A stretch of 64,000 nt of DNA, from positions 21,083 to 85,082 of the forward strand of contig JBBDIK010000014.1 of the NCBI GenBank assembly GCA_040880465.1, written 5' to 3'. Below are positions 12,182 through 20,501 of this stretch, piece after piece (positions within the stretch are counted from its first letter, which is position 1; the number at the start of each line of letters is the position of its first letter). The notes under the pieces are model-generated. The model saw only the letters and a program-made list of their open reading frames with translations, was not told where the DNA came from and did not search any database. This DNA is from JBBDIK01 sp040880465. GTDB lineage: Bacteria > Actinomycetota > UBA4738 > JBBDHU01. A program made the translations under genes and the position numbers.

Positions 12182-12493
12182 GTCGACTTCCTTCCGGCTG
12201 GAACCCCGATGATGCGCCCATCCGCATCCCCACGTCAAAGGGCTGCACTCCAGAGTCGCATGTCCGCGTTGGTTTCAGGGGCTATCATGACAACCTATAC
12301 GGGGGGGAGCCCACCTCAGGTGATCCCGGTGACTCGTGTACGTATCGCGTGACCGGAACGGCGGACATCGTGGACGGATGTGAGACGGAAACAACCGCCT
12401 AGCGCCAACAGGATCCGTCGCGAAGGTTCCGGGCTTGCTCGGTGCCGGCCGCCGAGGATGGGCTCGTCTTCTGACGCCGATGTTAGCGAGCGG
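12182..12493. other. Intergenic stretch without a supported gene
   Basis: About 310 bases lie between the 5' end of the ACT gene and the 3' end of the broken propeller gene. The part near 12182 must hold the ACT-gene promoter. A CTATCAT...TATACG stretch near 12285-12300 is unusually AT-rich for this DNA, and a run of seven G follows it. I see no tRNA, riboswitch class or convincing open frame. Confidence 0.4.
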
Positions 12494-13451
12494 CTAGCTG
12501 AGATCCATGCGGACCAGATGACACGGGTCCTGTCCGTACGTGGTCGCGGATATCCAGAGGATCCGGCGAGCAGCGTCGAACTCGATGTCGTAGACGTACG
12601 GGGCAGGGAAGGTGCGGCGGAAGACCCGCATCTCGCCGTCGGGTCTCATCCGCCCCACGACGAGGGCATCTTCGTCGTAGGTCATGGCGGTAAACCACAC
12701 CGCCCTTCCACCAGCGCTCGCCACGCCGTTCACGGCTAGGTTCGGCGTCGGGTAGGTGATCGGCGGACCCGTGGCGGGGACGCGGACCAGTTCGCTGGGT
12801 CCGTCGTCCCCCATGAGGGTTACCCACACGTCGCTGCCTTTCACCGCTATCAGCCAGTCGTTGAGCGGGCGGGGCAACGCCCGTGTCTCGAGGACGGCCC
12901 CGGTCGCATCGACGTGCCGCAGGAAGGACTTGTCGTAGGTGCCCCCCCCGGTCGACGACCCACACGGTGCCGGAAGCGCCGGCCGCGATCGCATCGAGGG
13001 TGCCGAAATCGCCGACGATTTCGAGGTCTGCCCCCGGAGCTGAGAGCCGCATGAGCTCCCCGGACAGCGCAATCACCCAGATGGCGCCGTCGGTGGCCCG
13101 AGCCATCCTCTGCATCCCACTGGCCGGCGAGGAGATCTTTCCCACCTCTTCACCGGTGGGGTCGAACACCCGGATGGGCCCACCCCAGGTAGCCACGTAT
13201 GCGTTGTCATCCCAGCCCACGACGACATCGAATGGGCCGAACGTGACGTCGGATGGCGTCATCGACCCATCGGGATCCAGACGCGTCGCCCAACTAGACC
13301 CCGCGGTCCAGACCGCGCCTTGGCTATCGGCGTCGATGCCGACCCCGCAAAGGTGAGGGTCGATGAGGACCCGTGACGTCACCGCCCCTGCCGGCGTGGC
13401 GGTCAGCAGGAGCCCGGCGACGGCCGCCAGCAGCCCGATCCGAGTTGACAT
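12494..13451 (-). pseudogene. Secreted propeller-like protein broken by a frameshift at a G8 run
   Basis: The 5' part (from ATG 13451) encodes a signal peptide (GLLAAVAGLLLTATPAGAV) and repeated short blades with tryptophan and D-P-[TD]-G turns, like virginiamycin B lyase/SMP-30-type propellers. At the plus-strand C run 12942-12949 the frame is lost: the upstream frame reads VVDRGGH, while removing one G would give VVDRGGTYDKSFLRHVDATG and continue in the frame that runs to 12494 with the same blade character (VWVTLMGDDGPSELVRV, ILWISATTYG). So one continuous gene of about 318 codons has been split by a single-base change in a homopolymer. It could be a true mutation, phase variation or a sequencing error. 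Confidence 0.78.
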
Positions 13452-13742
13452 CTTCAACCAGCCCCCATGTCGGCCGCTAACATCGAGGCAGCAGGTATCC
13501 CGCCCCCCGAACCACGCTCTCATTATCGGACAGGGATCGAAACTGCTTGAGGGGCTGGGGGCCAGGCTCGGCGATGCGTTTGGGGGAGAGCCGACCTGAC
13601 TGGGACTCCGCCCGGTCGCCGATCCTCGGTGCCATGACCGGTGCGTAGCTGCCGCGGCGACCGATGTAGCCCGGGCGGATGGACGGCCGTGGTCGCAGTG
13701 TGCGCTGCTCGGCAACTGGCAGGTTGTTCGCTCTCTCGTCCG

Positions 13743-13816
13743 TGGGCCCCCGGGGATTCGAACCCCGAACCTGCGGATTAAGAGTCCGTTGCTCTGCCGG
13801 ATTGAGCTAGAGGCCC
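13743..13816 (-). tRNA. tRNA-Lys (CUU)
   Basis: Minus-strand cloverleaf with anticodon stem ACGGA/TCCGC region and loop CTCTTAA, giving anticodon CUU. Acceptor GGGCCTC pairs with GGGGCCC, the T arm has GGTTCGAATCC, and discriminator is A. CCA is not encoded. Confidence 0.93.
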
Positions 13817-13897
13817 GCTGCAGTATAGCCAGCGCGGGTCGCCGTATCTCGGTGACGGGTATAGGTTCGGAGGGTCAGCTCTTCGAAGGGGTCAGGG

Positions 13898-15133
13898 ATG
13901 TTCCGCCGGAACGTGATGCTCGTCGCCTCCATGTTCCTCGTCGTCCTGTCCCTGGGTTCCGGCGTCGCTTCCGCCGATCCCTCTCTGCGCTCCGCGTTCC
14001 CTGGGGCCAACGGGCTCATCGCGTTCGCCAGCAACCGCTCGGGAAACTTCGAGATCTTCGTCATGAACGACGACGGGACCGGCCAGACCAAGCTGACGAA
14101 CAACGCCGCCACCGACACGCAGCCCGCCTTCTCGCCGAACGGGACCAAGATCACGTTCGCGAGCGACCGCTCCGGGGACTATGACATCTACGTGATGCGG
14201 GCCGACGGGACGAACATCCAGCGGATCACGTCGAGTCCCGGTGACGACACCCTTCCGACCTGGTCTCCCGGCGGGAGCATGCTCGCCTTCGTGAGCGACC
14301 GCGCTGGGAACGACGAGATCTACAGCATGGACGCCGACGGTTCGCAGCAGAAGCGCCTGACGAAGAACGCGGCCACCGACACCGACCCCACGTACTCGCC
14401 GGACGCCCGTCTGATCGCGTTCTCGAGCAACCGGACCGGTGGTGACTTCGATGTCTGGACGATGAAGGACAACGGCGCCCAGCAGGCCAACCTCACGGAT
14501 ACGGGCGACGACACCCGGAACCCGACATGGTCCCCGGACGGCACGATGATCGCCTTCCAGAGCTCGCAGGACGTCGTGAACCCGGAGATCTACTCGATGA
14601 ACTCCGACGGGACGGGCGTGACCCGGCTCACCTTCGATGCGTTCGATGACTTCGGGCCCGCGTGGTCATCCGACGGCGCCATGATCACTTTCACGAGTTT
14701 CCGTCTGGGCAATCGAGACATCTACATCATGAACGCAGATGGGACCGGCGTGGTCGACCTCACGAACAACCTTGCGGGGGACTTCTACTCCAACTGGCAG
14801 GCCCTCTGCACCATCCCCGGCACTGCAGGGAACGACATCCTCGGCGGGACCCCGGGGATCGATGTGATCTGCGGGAAGGGGGGCAACGACGACCTTGACG
14901 GCCTCGGGGGGAACGACGTCATCTTCGGGGGCTCAGGCGACGACTTCGTCCGGGGCGGTGACGGGATCGACACCGTCTCCGGCGGGCGCGGCGTGGACGT
15001 GATCCTCGGGGGGAACCAGCGGGACTTCCTCAGCGGGCGCGACGGCCGACAGGGAAACGACGTCCTGAACGGCAACGACGGTGCCAACGACTGCGAAGCT
15101 GACCTGCTCGATATCCGGAGGAACTGCTCTTAG
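13898..15133 (+). CDS. Secreted TolB-like (PD40) propeller with C-terminal RTX-type calcium-binding repeats
   Basis: A 411-residue exported protein. Residues 1-27 are a signal peptide ending GVASA. Residues ~35-300 hold about seven PD40/TolB-type repeats, each with an F-[AS]-S-[ND]-R-[ST]-G-x-x-[ED]-I-[YF] strand, M-x-x-D-G-[ST] turn and P-x-[WF]-S-P-[DN]-G loop. Residues ~305-400 switch to glycine/aspartate nonapeptides of the RTX (haemolysin-type) kind, such as GGNDDLDGLGGNDVIFGG, which bind calcium outside the cell. The two C-terminal cysteines (NDCEAD, RRNCS) may form a disulfide. The function of the combination is unknown. The gene overlaps the convergent zinc-ribbon gene by four bases. 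Confidence 0.88.
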   Translation: MFRRNVMLVASMFLVVLSLGSGVASADPSLRSAFPGANGLIAFASNRSGNFEIFVMNDDGTGQTKLTNNAATDTQPAFSPNGTKITFASDRSGDYDIYVMRADGTNIQRITSSPGDDTLPTWSPGGSMLAFVSDRAGNDEIYSMDADGSQQKRLTKNAATDTDPTYSPDARLIAFSSNRTGGDFDVWTMKDNGAQQANLTDTGDDTRNPTWSPDGTMIAFQSSQDVVNPEIYSMNSDGTGVTRLTFDAFDDFGPAWSSDGAMITFTSFRLGNRDIYIMNADGTGVVDLTNNLAGDFYSNWQALCTIPGTAGNDILGGTPGIDVICGKGGNDDLDGLGGNDVIFGGSGDDFVRGGDGIDTVSGGRGVDVILGGNQRDFLSGRDGRQGNDVLNGNDGANDCEADLLDIRRNCS

Positions 15134-15708
15134 GCCAAGGTGTTCGAGACGACGCCGCATTCCGGACAGGTCGCCGCTTCCAGCTCCATATCCGCGAGGC
15201 AGTTCGGGCAGAACTTGCTGATCCGGCGCATCTGCCAGGCGTTCGTCTGTGGGTTGAGCCACCAGTCCTTGCCGTCCTGGCGCGTGATCCAGGTTCCGTT
15301 CTCGTTCCGCCACGGTTCGGACGTTTGGTTGCAGCTCGGGCACATCCCCTGATCGGCGGGGATCCCTTGACCGCAGTTGGGACAGGGTCGTGACGGAACC
15401 TGCGGTTGCGCGAACTGTTGCCAGGCGGCCGTCTGTGCGGCGGGGACGTCCTTAACCTTCCGGGTCCCGCTCGGCCGAGCGATCGCGACAACCAGCAGTC
15501 CGATCAAGCCGAGGAAGAACCCCCACAGGAACCCGACGAGAGGTGACCCGCCCTTGTTCTGCCAGACGGCGAGGGAGATGAGACCGAAGACGACGCCACC
15601 GACCAGAGGGATGATTGGGTTGATCTGGAACGCGGGCGTGGTCGGCGTCGTGCTCGGATCGAACTGGGCCAACATCGATCCCGCGAGGGCCTGCACCACG
15701 CTCAGCAT
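15130..15708 (-). CDS. Two-helix membrane protein with two C-terminal zinc ribbons
   Basis: A 192-residue protein: two hydrophobic helices at about residues 30-50 and 55-76, then a soluble tail with two zinc-ribbon motifs, CPNCGQ...CPSC (about 113-128) and FCPNCLAD...CPEC (about 170-187), separated by a tryptophan-rich stretch (DWWLNPQTNAWQM). The start is the ATG at 15708, preceded by GGAAGGAA; an in-frame extension upstream would run through the tRNA-His region and is not credible. I do not recognise a named family; ribbon-plus-helices proteins of this kind are widespread and uncharacterised. Confidence 0.8.
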   Translation of the reverse strand: MLSVVQALAGSMLAQFDPSTTPTTPAFQINPIIPLVGGVVFGLISLAVWQNKGGSPLVGFLWGFFLGLIGLLVVAIARPSGTRKVKDVPAAQTAAWQQFAQPQVPSRPCPNCGQGIPADQGMCPSCNQTSEPWRNENGTWITRQDGKDWWLNPQTNAWQMRRISKFCPNCLADMELEAATCPECGVVSNTLA

Positions 15709-15776
15709 CGCTGTTCCTTCCGGCGGCGTCCCGGCCAGGCTAATCGGCCGGTGGACCGGATTCCAGTTGGATGAAG

Positions 15777-15851
15777 GGTGACCGAGGGGACTTGAACCCC
15801 CAACCTCCGGGACCACAACCCGGCGCTCTAACCGATTGAGCTACGGCCACC
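15777..15851 (-). tRNA. tRNA-His (GUG)
   Basis: Minus-strand cloverleaf with loop TTGTGGT, anticodon GUG. Acceptor GTGGCCG pairs with CGGTCAC. The histidine-specific extra G-1 is encoded opposite discriminator C73. No CCA is encoded. Confidence 0.95.
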
Positions 15852-15898
15852 ACGTTGCTCGACGATGTTAGCAGCGGCGTGCCTGGCGCCTGGGACGG

Positions 15899-16072
15899 CT
15901 ATCGGCCCGGCCGGGCGGGGTCGGAGCGGGATTCCATCCGCATGATGACGGCGGCGGGCAGCCACGCGAAGAACAGGGGGAGTGCCGAGTCCAGCGCGGA
16001 GGCGAGGACCACGATCGCGAACGTGACCCCGACGAGCAGGGCGTAGGCGAAGAGCCGCTTGCGGTTGCTCAC
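15899..16072 (-). CDS. Small two-helix membrane protein (57 residues)
   Basis: An open frame from GTG 16072 to TAG 15899, with an AGGA ribosome site seven bases upstream of the start. It encodes a basic N-terminus (SNRKR), one hydrophobic segment at about residues 7-27 and a second at about 30-44, then a short arginine-rich tail (RMESRSDPARPGR). The helical hairpin and positive ends fit an inner-membrane micro-protein. No family recognised. It is divergent from the small gene at 16265, with a G-rich hairpin region between them. Confidence 0.6.
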   Translation of the reverse strand: MSNRKRLFAYALLVGVTFAIVVLASALDSALPLFFAWLPAAVIMRMESRSDPARPGR

Positions 16073-16163
16073 GGGCCCATCCTATCGGTCGGGGCCGGGA
16101 GCCTCTCACCAGGGGGTTCTGCGTCCAAGGGGTCCGTCGGACCGGGGGACGGGGGGACGCCCT

Positions 16164-16181
16164 GTCCCCCGGTAGGGGGAC
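16164..16181. promoter_or_regulatory. GC-rich hairpin in a G-tract region between two divergent small genes
   Basis: GTCCCCC, a GGTA loop and GGGGGAC form a perfect 7-bp stem. It sits in a stretch (16141-16200) with four runs of four to six G, which could instead fold as a G-quadruplex. It lies upstream of both the 57-residue membrane protein (minus) and the 78-residue protein (plus), so it could be an operator or leader structure. No direct evidence of function. Confidence 0.35.
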
Positions 16182-16264
16182 TCGGGGACTGGTGCCCATC
16201 AGGGCTGAGAAACCCCCGCGTTCCCGATGCGCCGGGCATGGCCCGGCCTCTAGAGTTCTGGGCG

Positions 16265-16501
16265 ATGGAGCACGCAGACGTCCTCATCCGTCTCGAGCCC
16301 GAGGCCCGCGCCGATCTCTTGGAGGTGCTCACCTCCCCGCGCAACGTTCGGGCGGACCGTATCCGTGAGTACTGGCAGCGCCCCGAGGGCCGCCTGATCG
16401 CGGACACGCTCATCGAACTCGAGGTGGACGACGACGCTCGAGCGAAGGTCGTGGAAACATTGCGCCGGCTCGAGACGGCCCGTCAGGGCCTGACCGCGTA
16501 A
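16265..16501 (+). CDS. Small hypothetical protein (78 residues)
   Basis: A charged, helix-prone protein beginning MEHADVLIRLEPEARADLLE and containing a DADARAKVVETLRRLE-like C-terminal helix. It has no membrane segment, cysteine or known motif. I chose ATG 16265; an ATG at 16238 would add nine residues. Neither has a strong ribosome site. Codon use is normal for the window, so it is probably a real gene, but I do not recognise the family. Confidence 0.5.
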   Translation: MEHADVLIRLEPEARADLLEVLTSPRNVRADRIREYWQRPEGRLIADTLIELEVDDDARAKVVETLRRLETARQGLTA

Positions 16502-16576
16502 CCCAACTCCATCCCCTCCGAAACCCTGTGGAGCCGTCGGCCGGCTCCGCACGCCCTCATCCCGACGGTCCGCGGA

Positions 16577-17143
16577 CTACGCGTATCCGGGTTCGAGGTA
16601 GCGGGCCGCCGAGAAGACGCGGCGGAGCAGCGGCTCGAAGTCACCGATCGGAAGGGTGTCGTAGCCGGGGTCGAACGATGACTGGTCGTAGCGTTCGCAG
16701 AACTCGGCCGTAAGGTCGAAGTGTGGATGGGCGCGCCAGCGGTCTCGCAGGTTGGGGTCATCTCCGGTGAGGTGCCCGAAGAAGTAGAACTGGAACGCTC
16801 CGTGGTGCTTGACCATCCAGCACAGCTCCTCCCGCACGAACGGCTTCAGCATGGAGGCGACCATCTCCCCATGGGTGTACGGCGCGAGGTCGTCGCCGAT
16901 GTCATGGACGAGCGCCGTGACGACGTACTCTTCATCCCTGCCGTCCCGGAGTGCCCTCGTGGCCGCCTGCAGGGAATGGGTATAGCGCGTCACCTGATAC
17001 CCGCCGAAGGAGTCGTTCAGCCGCTCGAGGGCGCTGAGGACACGATCGGGGAGTCTCGCGCAGAACTCCGCTTCCAAGGACTCGAGGAATGCCCAGTCGT
17101 CGGCGGTTCCGTCCTGCATGCGGGTGAACGACACGGCGTCCAT
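16577..17143 (-). CDS. HD-domain protein, PhnZ/myo-inositol oxygenase-like subgroup
   Basis: A 188-residue metal-dependent protein. An HD signature is spread as YTHSLQAA (His about 55), VTALVHDIGDD (His-Asp about 79-80), YTHGE (about 90) and a later VKHHGAFQ pair. The HDIGD...THGE...KHH spacing resembles the di-iron oxygenase branch (PhnZ-like) more than classic HD phosphohydrolases; this is inference. Phosphonate or related degradation genes are not nearby, so the substrate is unknown. Confidence 0.75.
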   Translation of the reverse strand: MDAVSFTRMQDGTADDWAFLESLEAEFCARLPDRVLSALERLNDSFGGYQVTRYTHSLQAATRALRDGRDEEYVVTALVHDIGDDLAPYTHGEMVASMLKPFVREELCWMVKHHGAFQFYFFGHLTGDDPNLRDRWRAHPHFDLTAEFCERYDQSSFDPGYDTLPIGDFEPLLRRVFSAARYLEPGYA

Positions 17144-17212
17144 CGGGTTTCTCCCTCGTCGTCGGCGTGCTCGGGAGTCTATCCTGCGCCTCCCGCGTTC
17201 CAGGCAGACATG

Positions 17213-17288
17213 TGGCGCGCCGGGCAGGATTCGAACCTGCGACCCGCGGATTAGAAGTCCGCCGCTCTGTCCCCTGAGCTACCGGCGC
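17213..17288 (-). tRNA. tRNA-Arg (UCU)
   Basis: Minus-strand cloverleaf; anticodon stem GCGGA/TCCGC with loop CTTCTAA, anticodon UCU. Acceptor GCGCCGG pairs with CCGGCGC; discriminator G; CCA encoded. Confidence 0.95.
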
Positions 17289-17333
17289 TCGGGCACGATG
17301 GTATCGCGCTCGGACAGGCCGACGGGGTACGTC

Positions 17334-17531
17334 CTATGGAGTGACGGCCGCCAGCAGCTTCCGTGAGGAGGTCGCCACTTCGCCGATCGCCCGCTCGAAC
17401 GCTTCCTCGTTCCTGCGGGACGGCTGGCGGAACCCGCTGACCTTCCGCACGTACTGAAGCGCGGCCTCGCGGATCTCGTCGTCGGTGGCTTCGTGGTCGA
17501 GCCGTCTCAGGTCCTTGATGCTCCTACACAT
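17334..17531 (-). CDS. DUF2277 family protein
   Basis: A 65-residue protein starting MCRSIKDLRRLDHEATDDE, the hallmark opening of DUF2277, followed by EIREAALQYVRKVSGF and SRRNEEAFERAI. The family is common in actinobacteria and has no assigned function. ATG 17531 is chosen because the conserved family begins exactly there; an in-frame ATG 60 bases upstream adds only proline/glycine-rich residues. Confidence 0.82.
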   Translation of the reverse strand: MCRSIKDLRRLDHEATDDEIREAALQYVRKVSGFRQPSRRNEEAFERAIGEVATSSRKLLAAVTP

Positions 17532-17580
17532 GCCGGCAGCGTACCCGCCGGGCGGGGGAAGCGTTCCGGGGATCGGCGTC

Positions 17581-18144
17581 TCAGCCGGCATCGACCTCCG
17601 GCTCCACGGACGGTTGAGCCGTTCGATGTCCCTGGAAGCGGCTCGGTTCGATCTGGCGTTCCGCGAAGCCGGCCGCGCGTTCGACCGACGCCCGGTCCGA
17701 GCTGACGAGCAGGAATGGGTTCGGTTCCTCGATGCTCGTCATGAACACGTCATCGACGTCCGCGGTCCATCGATCCGAGGTCTCGTCTTCTGGGATGCCG
17801 AGTGGCCGGGGGAACGGGCGGGCGCCGACGTAGAGCACGACCCTCGTGCCGTCATCGCCGACGTAGACGAAGGTGTCGACCGGGCCCGCCTCATCCTCGA
17901 GCGTGGTGATGCCCGCTGCGTCCAAGGTCAGTCCCGCGGGAGAGAGGTCCGGGGCTGCGCGTGTGGCTGCACCGTGCGGGGCGGCCGAGGCGCGGTAGGC
18001 GGCGACCGCCGCGTCGATGGTCTCCGGTTGCTCAGGCCGGAAGACGGCGAAGGCAGCCAGGGCGATGCCCGCAGCTGCCAGCAGCGTCAGCAGCGCCGGC
18101 ACGAACCACGGACTTCGCTGCGTCTGGTCCCGACCTCCGGTCAC
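17581..18144 (-). CDS. Hypothetical single-pass membrane protein
   Basis: A 187-residue protein with a short charged N-terminus, one membrane helix (about residues 14-35, FVPALLTLLAAAGIALAAF) and an extracytoplasmic C-terminal domain. The topology resembles an anti-sigma-factor C-terminal half or a signal-anchored exported protein, but there is no sigma factor next to it and no zinc motif. Family not recognised. It is divergent from the amidohydrolase at 18168 with 23 bases between starts. Confidence 0.6.
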   Translation of the reverse strand: MTGGRDQTQRSPWFVPALLTLLAAAGIALAAFAVFRPEQPETIDAAVAAYRASAAPHGAATRAAPDLSPAGLTLDAAGITTLEDEAGPVDTFVYVGDDGTRVVLYVGARPFPRPLGIPEDETSDRWTADVDDVFMTSIEEPNPFLLVSSDRASVERAAGFAERQIEPSRFQGHRTAQPSVEPEVDAG

Positions 18145-18167
18145 GTCGGACAGGCTATCCTGGCTCG

Positions 18168-19403
18168 ATGGGCGACGAGCGGAAGATCGTGCTCGCGGGA
18201 CGGCTGGTCGACGCCGAGACCGGCGACGTCGTCTCGGACCGGGCCATCATCGTTCGCGGTGAGCGGATCGTGGACGTGGTCCCCGCGGCACAGGCGCCGG
18301 CCGAGGGAGTCGAGGTCGTCGACCTCTCGGACTCGACGGTCGCACCGGGGATGATCGACTGCCACGCTCACCTGGTCGGTCCGACCGAGTCAGAGTCCGG
18401 ACTCGAGGAACTCCAGATGTCCGACGAGAAGGAGATGGCGCTCTCCAAGGAGAACGCCCTCGCCACGGTCATGGCCGGGTTCACGACCGTCCGGGACGTC
18501 GGCACCTTCCGAGGGTTCTTCGACCTCGAGCTGCGGGACCTGATCGAGTCCGGCGCAACCCCCGGGCCGCGGATGTCGTGCGCGTGCGCCTACCTGACGT
18601 GTCCGGGCGGAGGTGGAACGCTCTCGGATCTTCCGCCCGGCACCGACATCCCCGAGCGGTACGAAGCCGGGATCGTGTCCTCGGTCGAGGATGCCCGCCG
18701 GAAGGTGAACGAGATCCTGGACGGGGGAGCCGACTTCATCAAGGCCATCGCTACCGGTGCCGTCCTGATCGTCGGTACCGACCCCACCGCGGACGAACTG
18801 ACCTACGAGCAACTCGCGGCGGCCGTCGAAGAGGCGGAGAAGCGGGGGACGTACGTGGCCGCGCACGCCCACGCTGCCTCGGGCATCAGCAATGCCGCGC
18901 GCGCCGGTTGCCGGAGCGTGGAGCATGGGTCGCTGATGGACGACGAGGCGATCGAGGCGATGGTCGAGCACGGCACGTACCTCGTCGCCGACATCTACTG
19001 CGGCGACTGGATCGCCGAGGAAGGCCGTCGCGCCGGCTGGCCAGAAGAGACGCTGCAGAAGAACGACGATACGACCGACGCGCAGCGCGAGGGATTCCGC
19101 AAGTGCCTCGCGGCCGGGGTCAAGCTGGCGTTCGGGACCGACAGCGGCGTCTACCCCCACGGGTGGAACGGCAAGCAGCTCGCCTATCAGGTCCGGTACG
19201 GGATGACGCCGGTGCAGGCGCTCCAGGCGGCCACGATCGTGGCTGCCGAGCTGATGGGATGGGAGGACCGTGTGGGCTCGATCTCCCCCGGGAAGTACGC
19301 GGACCTGATCGCCGTCGACGGTCACGATCTCGGTGACCTCTCGTCGTTCGCCGACGTGTCCTTCGTGATGAAGGGCGGAGACGTCCTGAAGTCTGGTGGC
19401 TAG
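18168..19403 (+). CDS. Metal-dependent amidohydrolase (imidazolonepropionase/prolidase-like)
   Basis: A 411-residue amidohydrolase-superfamily enzyme. The metal ligands are seen in MIDCHAHLVG (HxH, about residues 64-66), the candidate bridging-lysine segment FIKAIATG, a His in VAAHAHAASG, a His in RSVEHGSLMDDEA and the catalytic Asp in FGTDSGV (about 323). The conserved C-terminal SPGKYADLIAVDG closes the composite beta-sandwich. Closest in feel to Xaa-Pro or Xaa-Arg dipeptidase-type amidohydrolases; substrate unknown. The ATG at 18168 gives a normal-length protein; the open frame further upstream overlaps the divergent gene. Confidence 0.88.
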   Translation: MGDERKIVLAGRLVDAETGDVVSDRAIIVRGERIVDVVPAAQAPAEGVEVVDLSDSTVAPGMIDCHAHLVGPTESESGLEELQMSDEKEMALSKENALATVMAGFTTVRDVGTFRGFFDLELRDLIESGATPGPRMSCACAYLTCPGGGGTLSDLPPGTDIPERYEAGIVSSVEDARRKVNEILDGGADFIKAIATGAVLIVGTDPTADELTYEQLAAAVEEAEKRGTYVAAHAHAASGISNAARAGCRSVEHGSLMDDEAIEAMVEHGTYLVADIYCGDWIAEEGRRAGWPEETLQKNDDTTDAQREGFRKCLAAGVKLAFGTDSGVYPHGWNGKQLAYQVRYGMTPVQALQAATIVAAELMGWEDRVGSISPGKYADLIAVDGHDLGDLSSFADVSFVMKGGDVLKSGG

Positions 19404-19441
19404 GCGGCCGAGACGCCGGCAGCACCGTGCGGCCTCGTTCG

Positions 19442-19512
19442 AGCGGGTGACGGGAATCGAACCCGCGTCACCAGCTTGGAAGGCTGGAGCTCTGCCATTG
19501 AGCTACACCCGC
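19442..19512 (-). tRNA. tRNA-Gly (UCC)
   Basis: Minus-strand cloverleaf; stem CCAGC/GCTGG with loop CTTCCAA, anticodon UCC. Acceptor GCGGGTG pairs with CACCCGC; discriminator T; CCA not encoded. Length 71. Confidence 0.94.
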
Positions 19513-19559
19513 GCTCGGTGGCACTCTAGCAAGCCGCTTCGCGGAGGGAGCTGAGGCTC

Positions 19560-20426
19560 GTGCGCATCCCGTTCGTCCTGGCCGATGTCTTCTCCCAACG
19601 GCCGTTCTCGGGGAACCAGCTCTGCGTGGTCCCGGACTCGGCGGGGCTGAACGCGGTGACGATGCAGACGCTGGCGGCGGAGATCGGCTTCGCGGAGTCG
19701 GCGTTCGTCACATCGGCCGATGGGGACCGGTACGCGATGCGGATCTTCACCCCAACCGCTGAGATCCCGTTCGCCGGTCATCCGACGCTCGGGACGGCCT
19801 ACGCCCTGGCGAGCGCCGGTCGCATCACATCTCCTGCGATCCAAGAGGTTGCGGCTGGCGAGTTCCATGTGACGGTCGATCTCCCCGGCAGGTCGGCAGC
19901 CGTCCGGCAGCTCCCTCCGGTGTTCGGCGTCGAGGCGACGGACCTGCGTTCCGTCGCCGAGGCCGTCGGCATCTCTCATCGTGACCTGCATCCTGACAGG
20001 CCGCCCCAGGTGGTCGGGACCGGATTGACCTACCTCCTCGTTCCCGTGACGACGCCGACGGCCGTGGCCCAGGCCGCTCGCGACGACCGCACGCTGCCTC
20101 GGTTGCTGAACGCGGCTGGGGCCCACGGTGCCTACCTGTTCTCGGTCACCGGGGACGACGGTGTGAAGGCGCGCATGTTCCCCGCGGATGCCCACTTCGG
20201 CTCCGGAGAGGACGCCGCGACCGGCTCGGCCGCCGGACCTCTCGGCGCCTACCTCGCCGCGCGCGGCCTCGCCGGGATGCCGGGATCGGTGGCCATCAGC
20301 CAGGGCGAAGAGATCCGGCGCCCGAGCACCCTGCTGGTGACGGCGGGGCAGGCCGACGACGGAGCGTGGTCGATCATCGTCGGCGGAGGCGTCTTCATCG
20401 TGGGCGACGGCGCGTTCGAGTTGTAG
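19560..20426 (+). CDS. PhzF family isomerase/epimerase-like protein
   Basis: A 288-residue PhzF-fold protein (two diaminopimelate-epimerase-like halves). Family marks: the QRPFSGNQLCVV start, the catalytic-Glu segment IGFAESAFV (about residues 43-51), the F-T-P-x-x-E-I-P-F-A-G-H-P-T-L-G motif (about 63-78) and the second-half FGSGEDAATGSAAGPLG. PhzF itself acts in phenazine synthesis, but no other phenazine genes are present, so this is a family-level call only. GTG start with an upstream GGAGGGAG stretch. Confidence 0.9.
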   Translation: MRIPFVLADVFSQRPFSGNQLCVVPDSAGLNAVTMQTLAAEIGFAESAFVTSADGDRYAMRIFTPTAEIPFAGHPTLGTAYALASAGRITSPAIQEVAAGEFHVTVDLPGRSAAVRQLPPVFGVEATDLRSVAEAVGISHRDLHPDRPPQVVGTGLTYLLVPVTTPTAVAQAARDDRTLPRLLNAAGAHGAYLFSVTGDDGVKARMFPADAHFGSGEDAATGSAAGPLGAYLAARGLAGMPGSVAISQGEEIRRPSTLLVTAGQADDGAWSIIVGGGVFIVGDGAFEL

Positions 20427-20433
20427 GAAGGGG

Positions 20434-20463
20434 CGAACCGGCGACGTTCCCGCCGCCGGTTCG
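20434..20463. terminator. Hairpin between convergent genes
   Basis: CGAACCGGCG and CGCCGGTTCG form a perfect 10-bp stem around a 10-base loop, eight bases after the PhzF stop and 38 bases from the stop of the convergent gene. There is no clear T run, so it would be an imperfect intrinsic terminator acting in both directions. Confidence 0.6.
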
Positions 20464-20501
20464 GTGTGCCGGTGCCGCGTCTGCTATCGGTCTCGCGTTC
20501 G

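Noticed and set aside
12245..12420. Possible riboswitch in the gap before the broken propeller gene
   Set aside because: No plus-strand gene follows it and no known riboswitch core could be matched.
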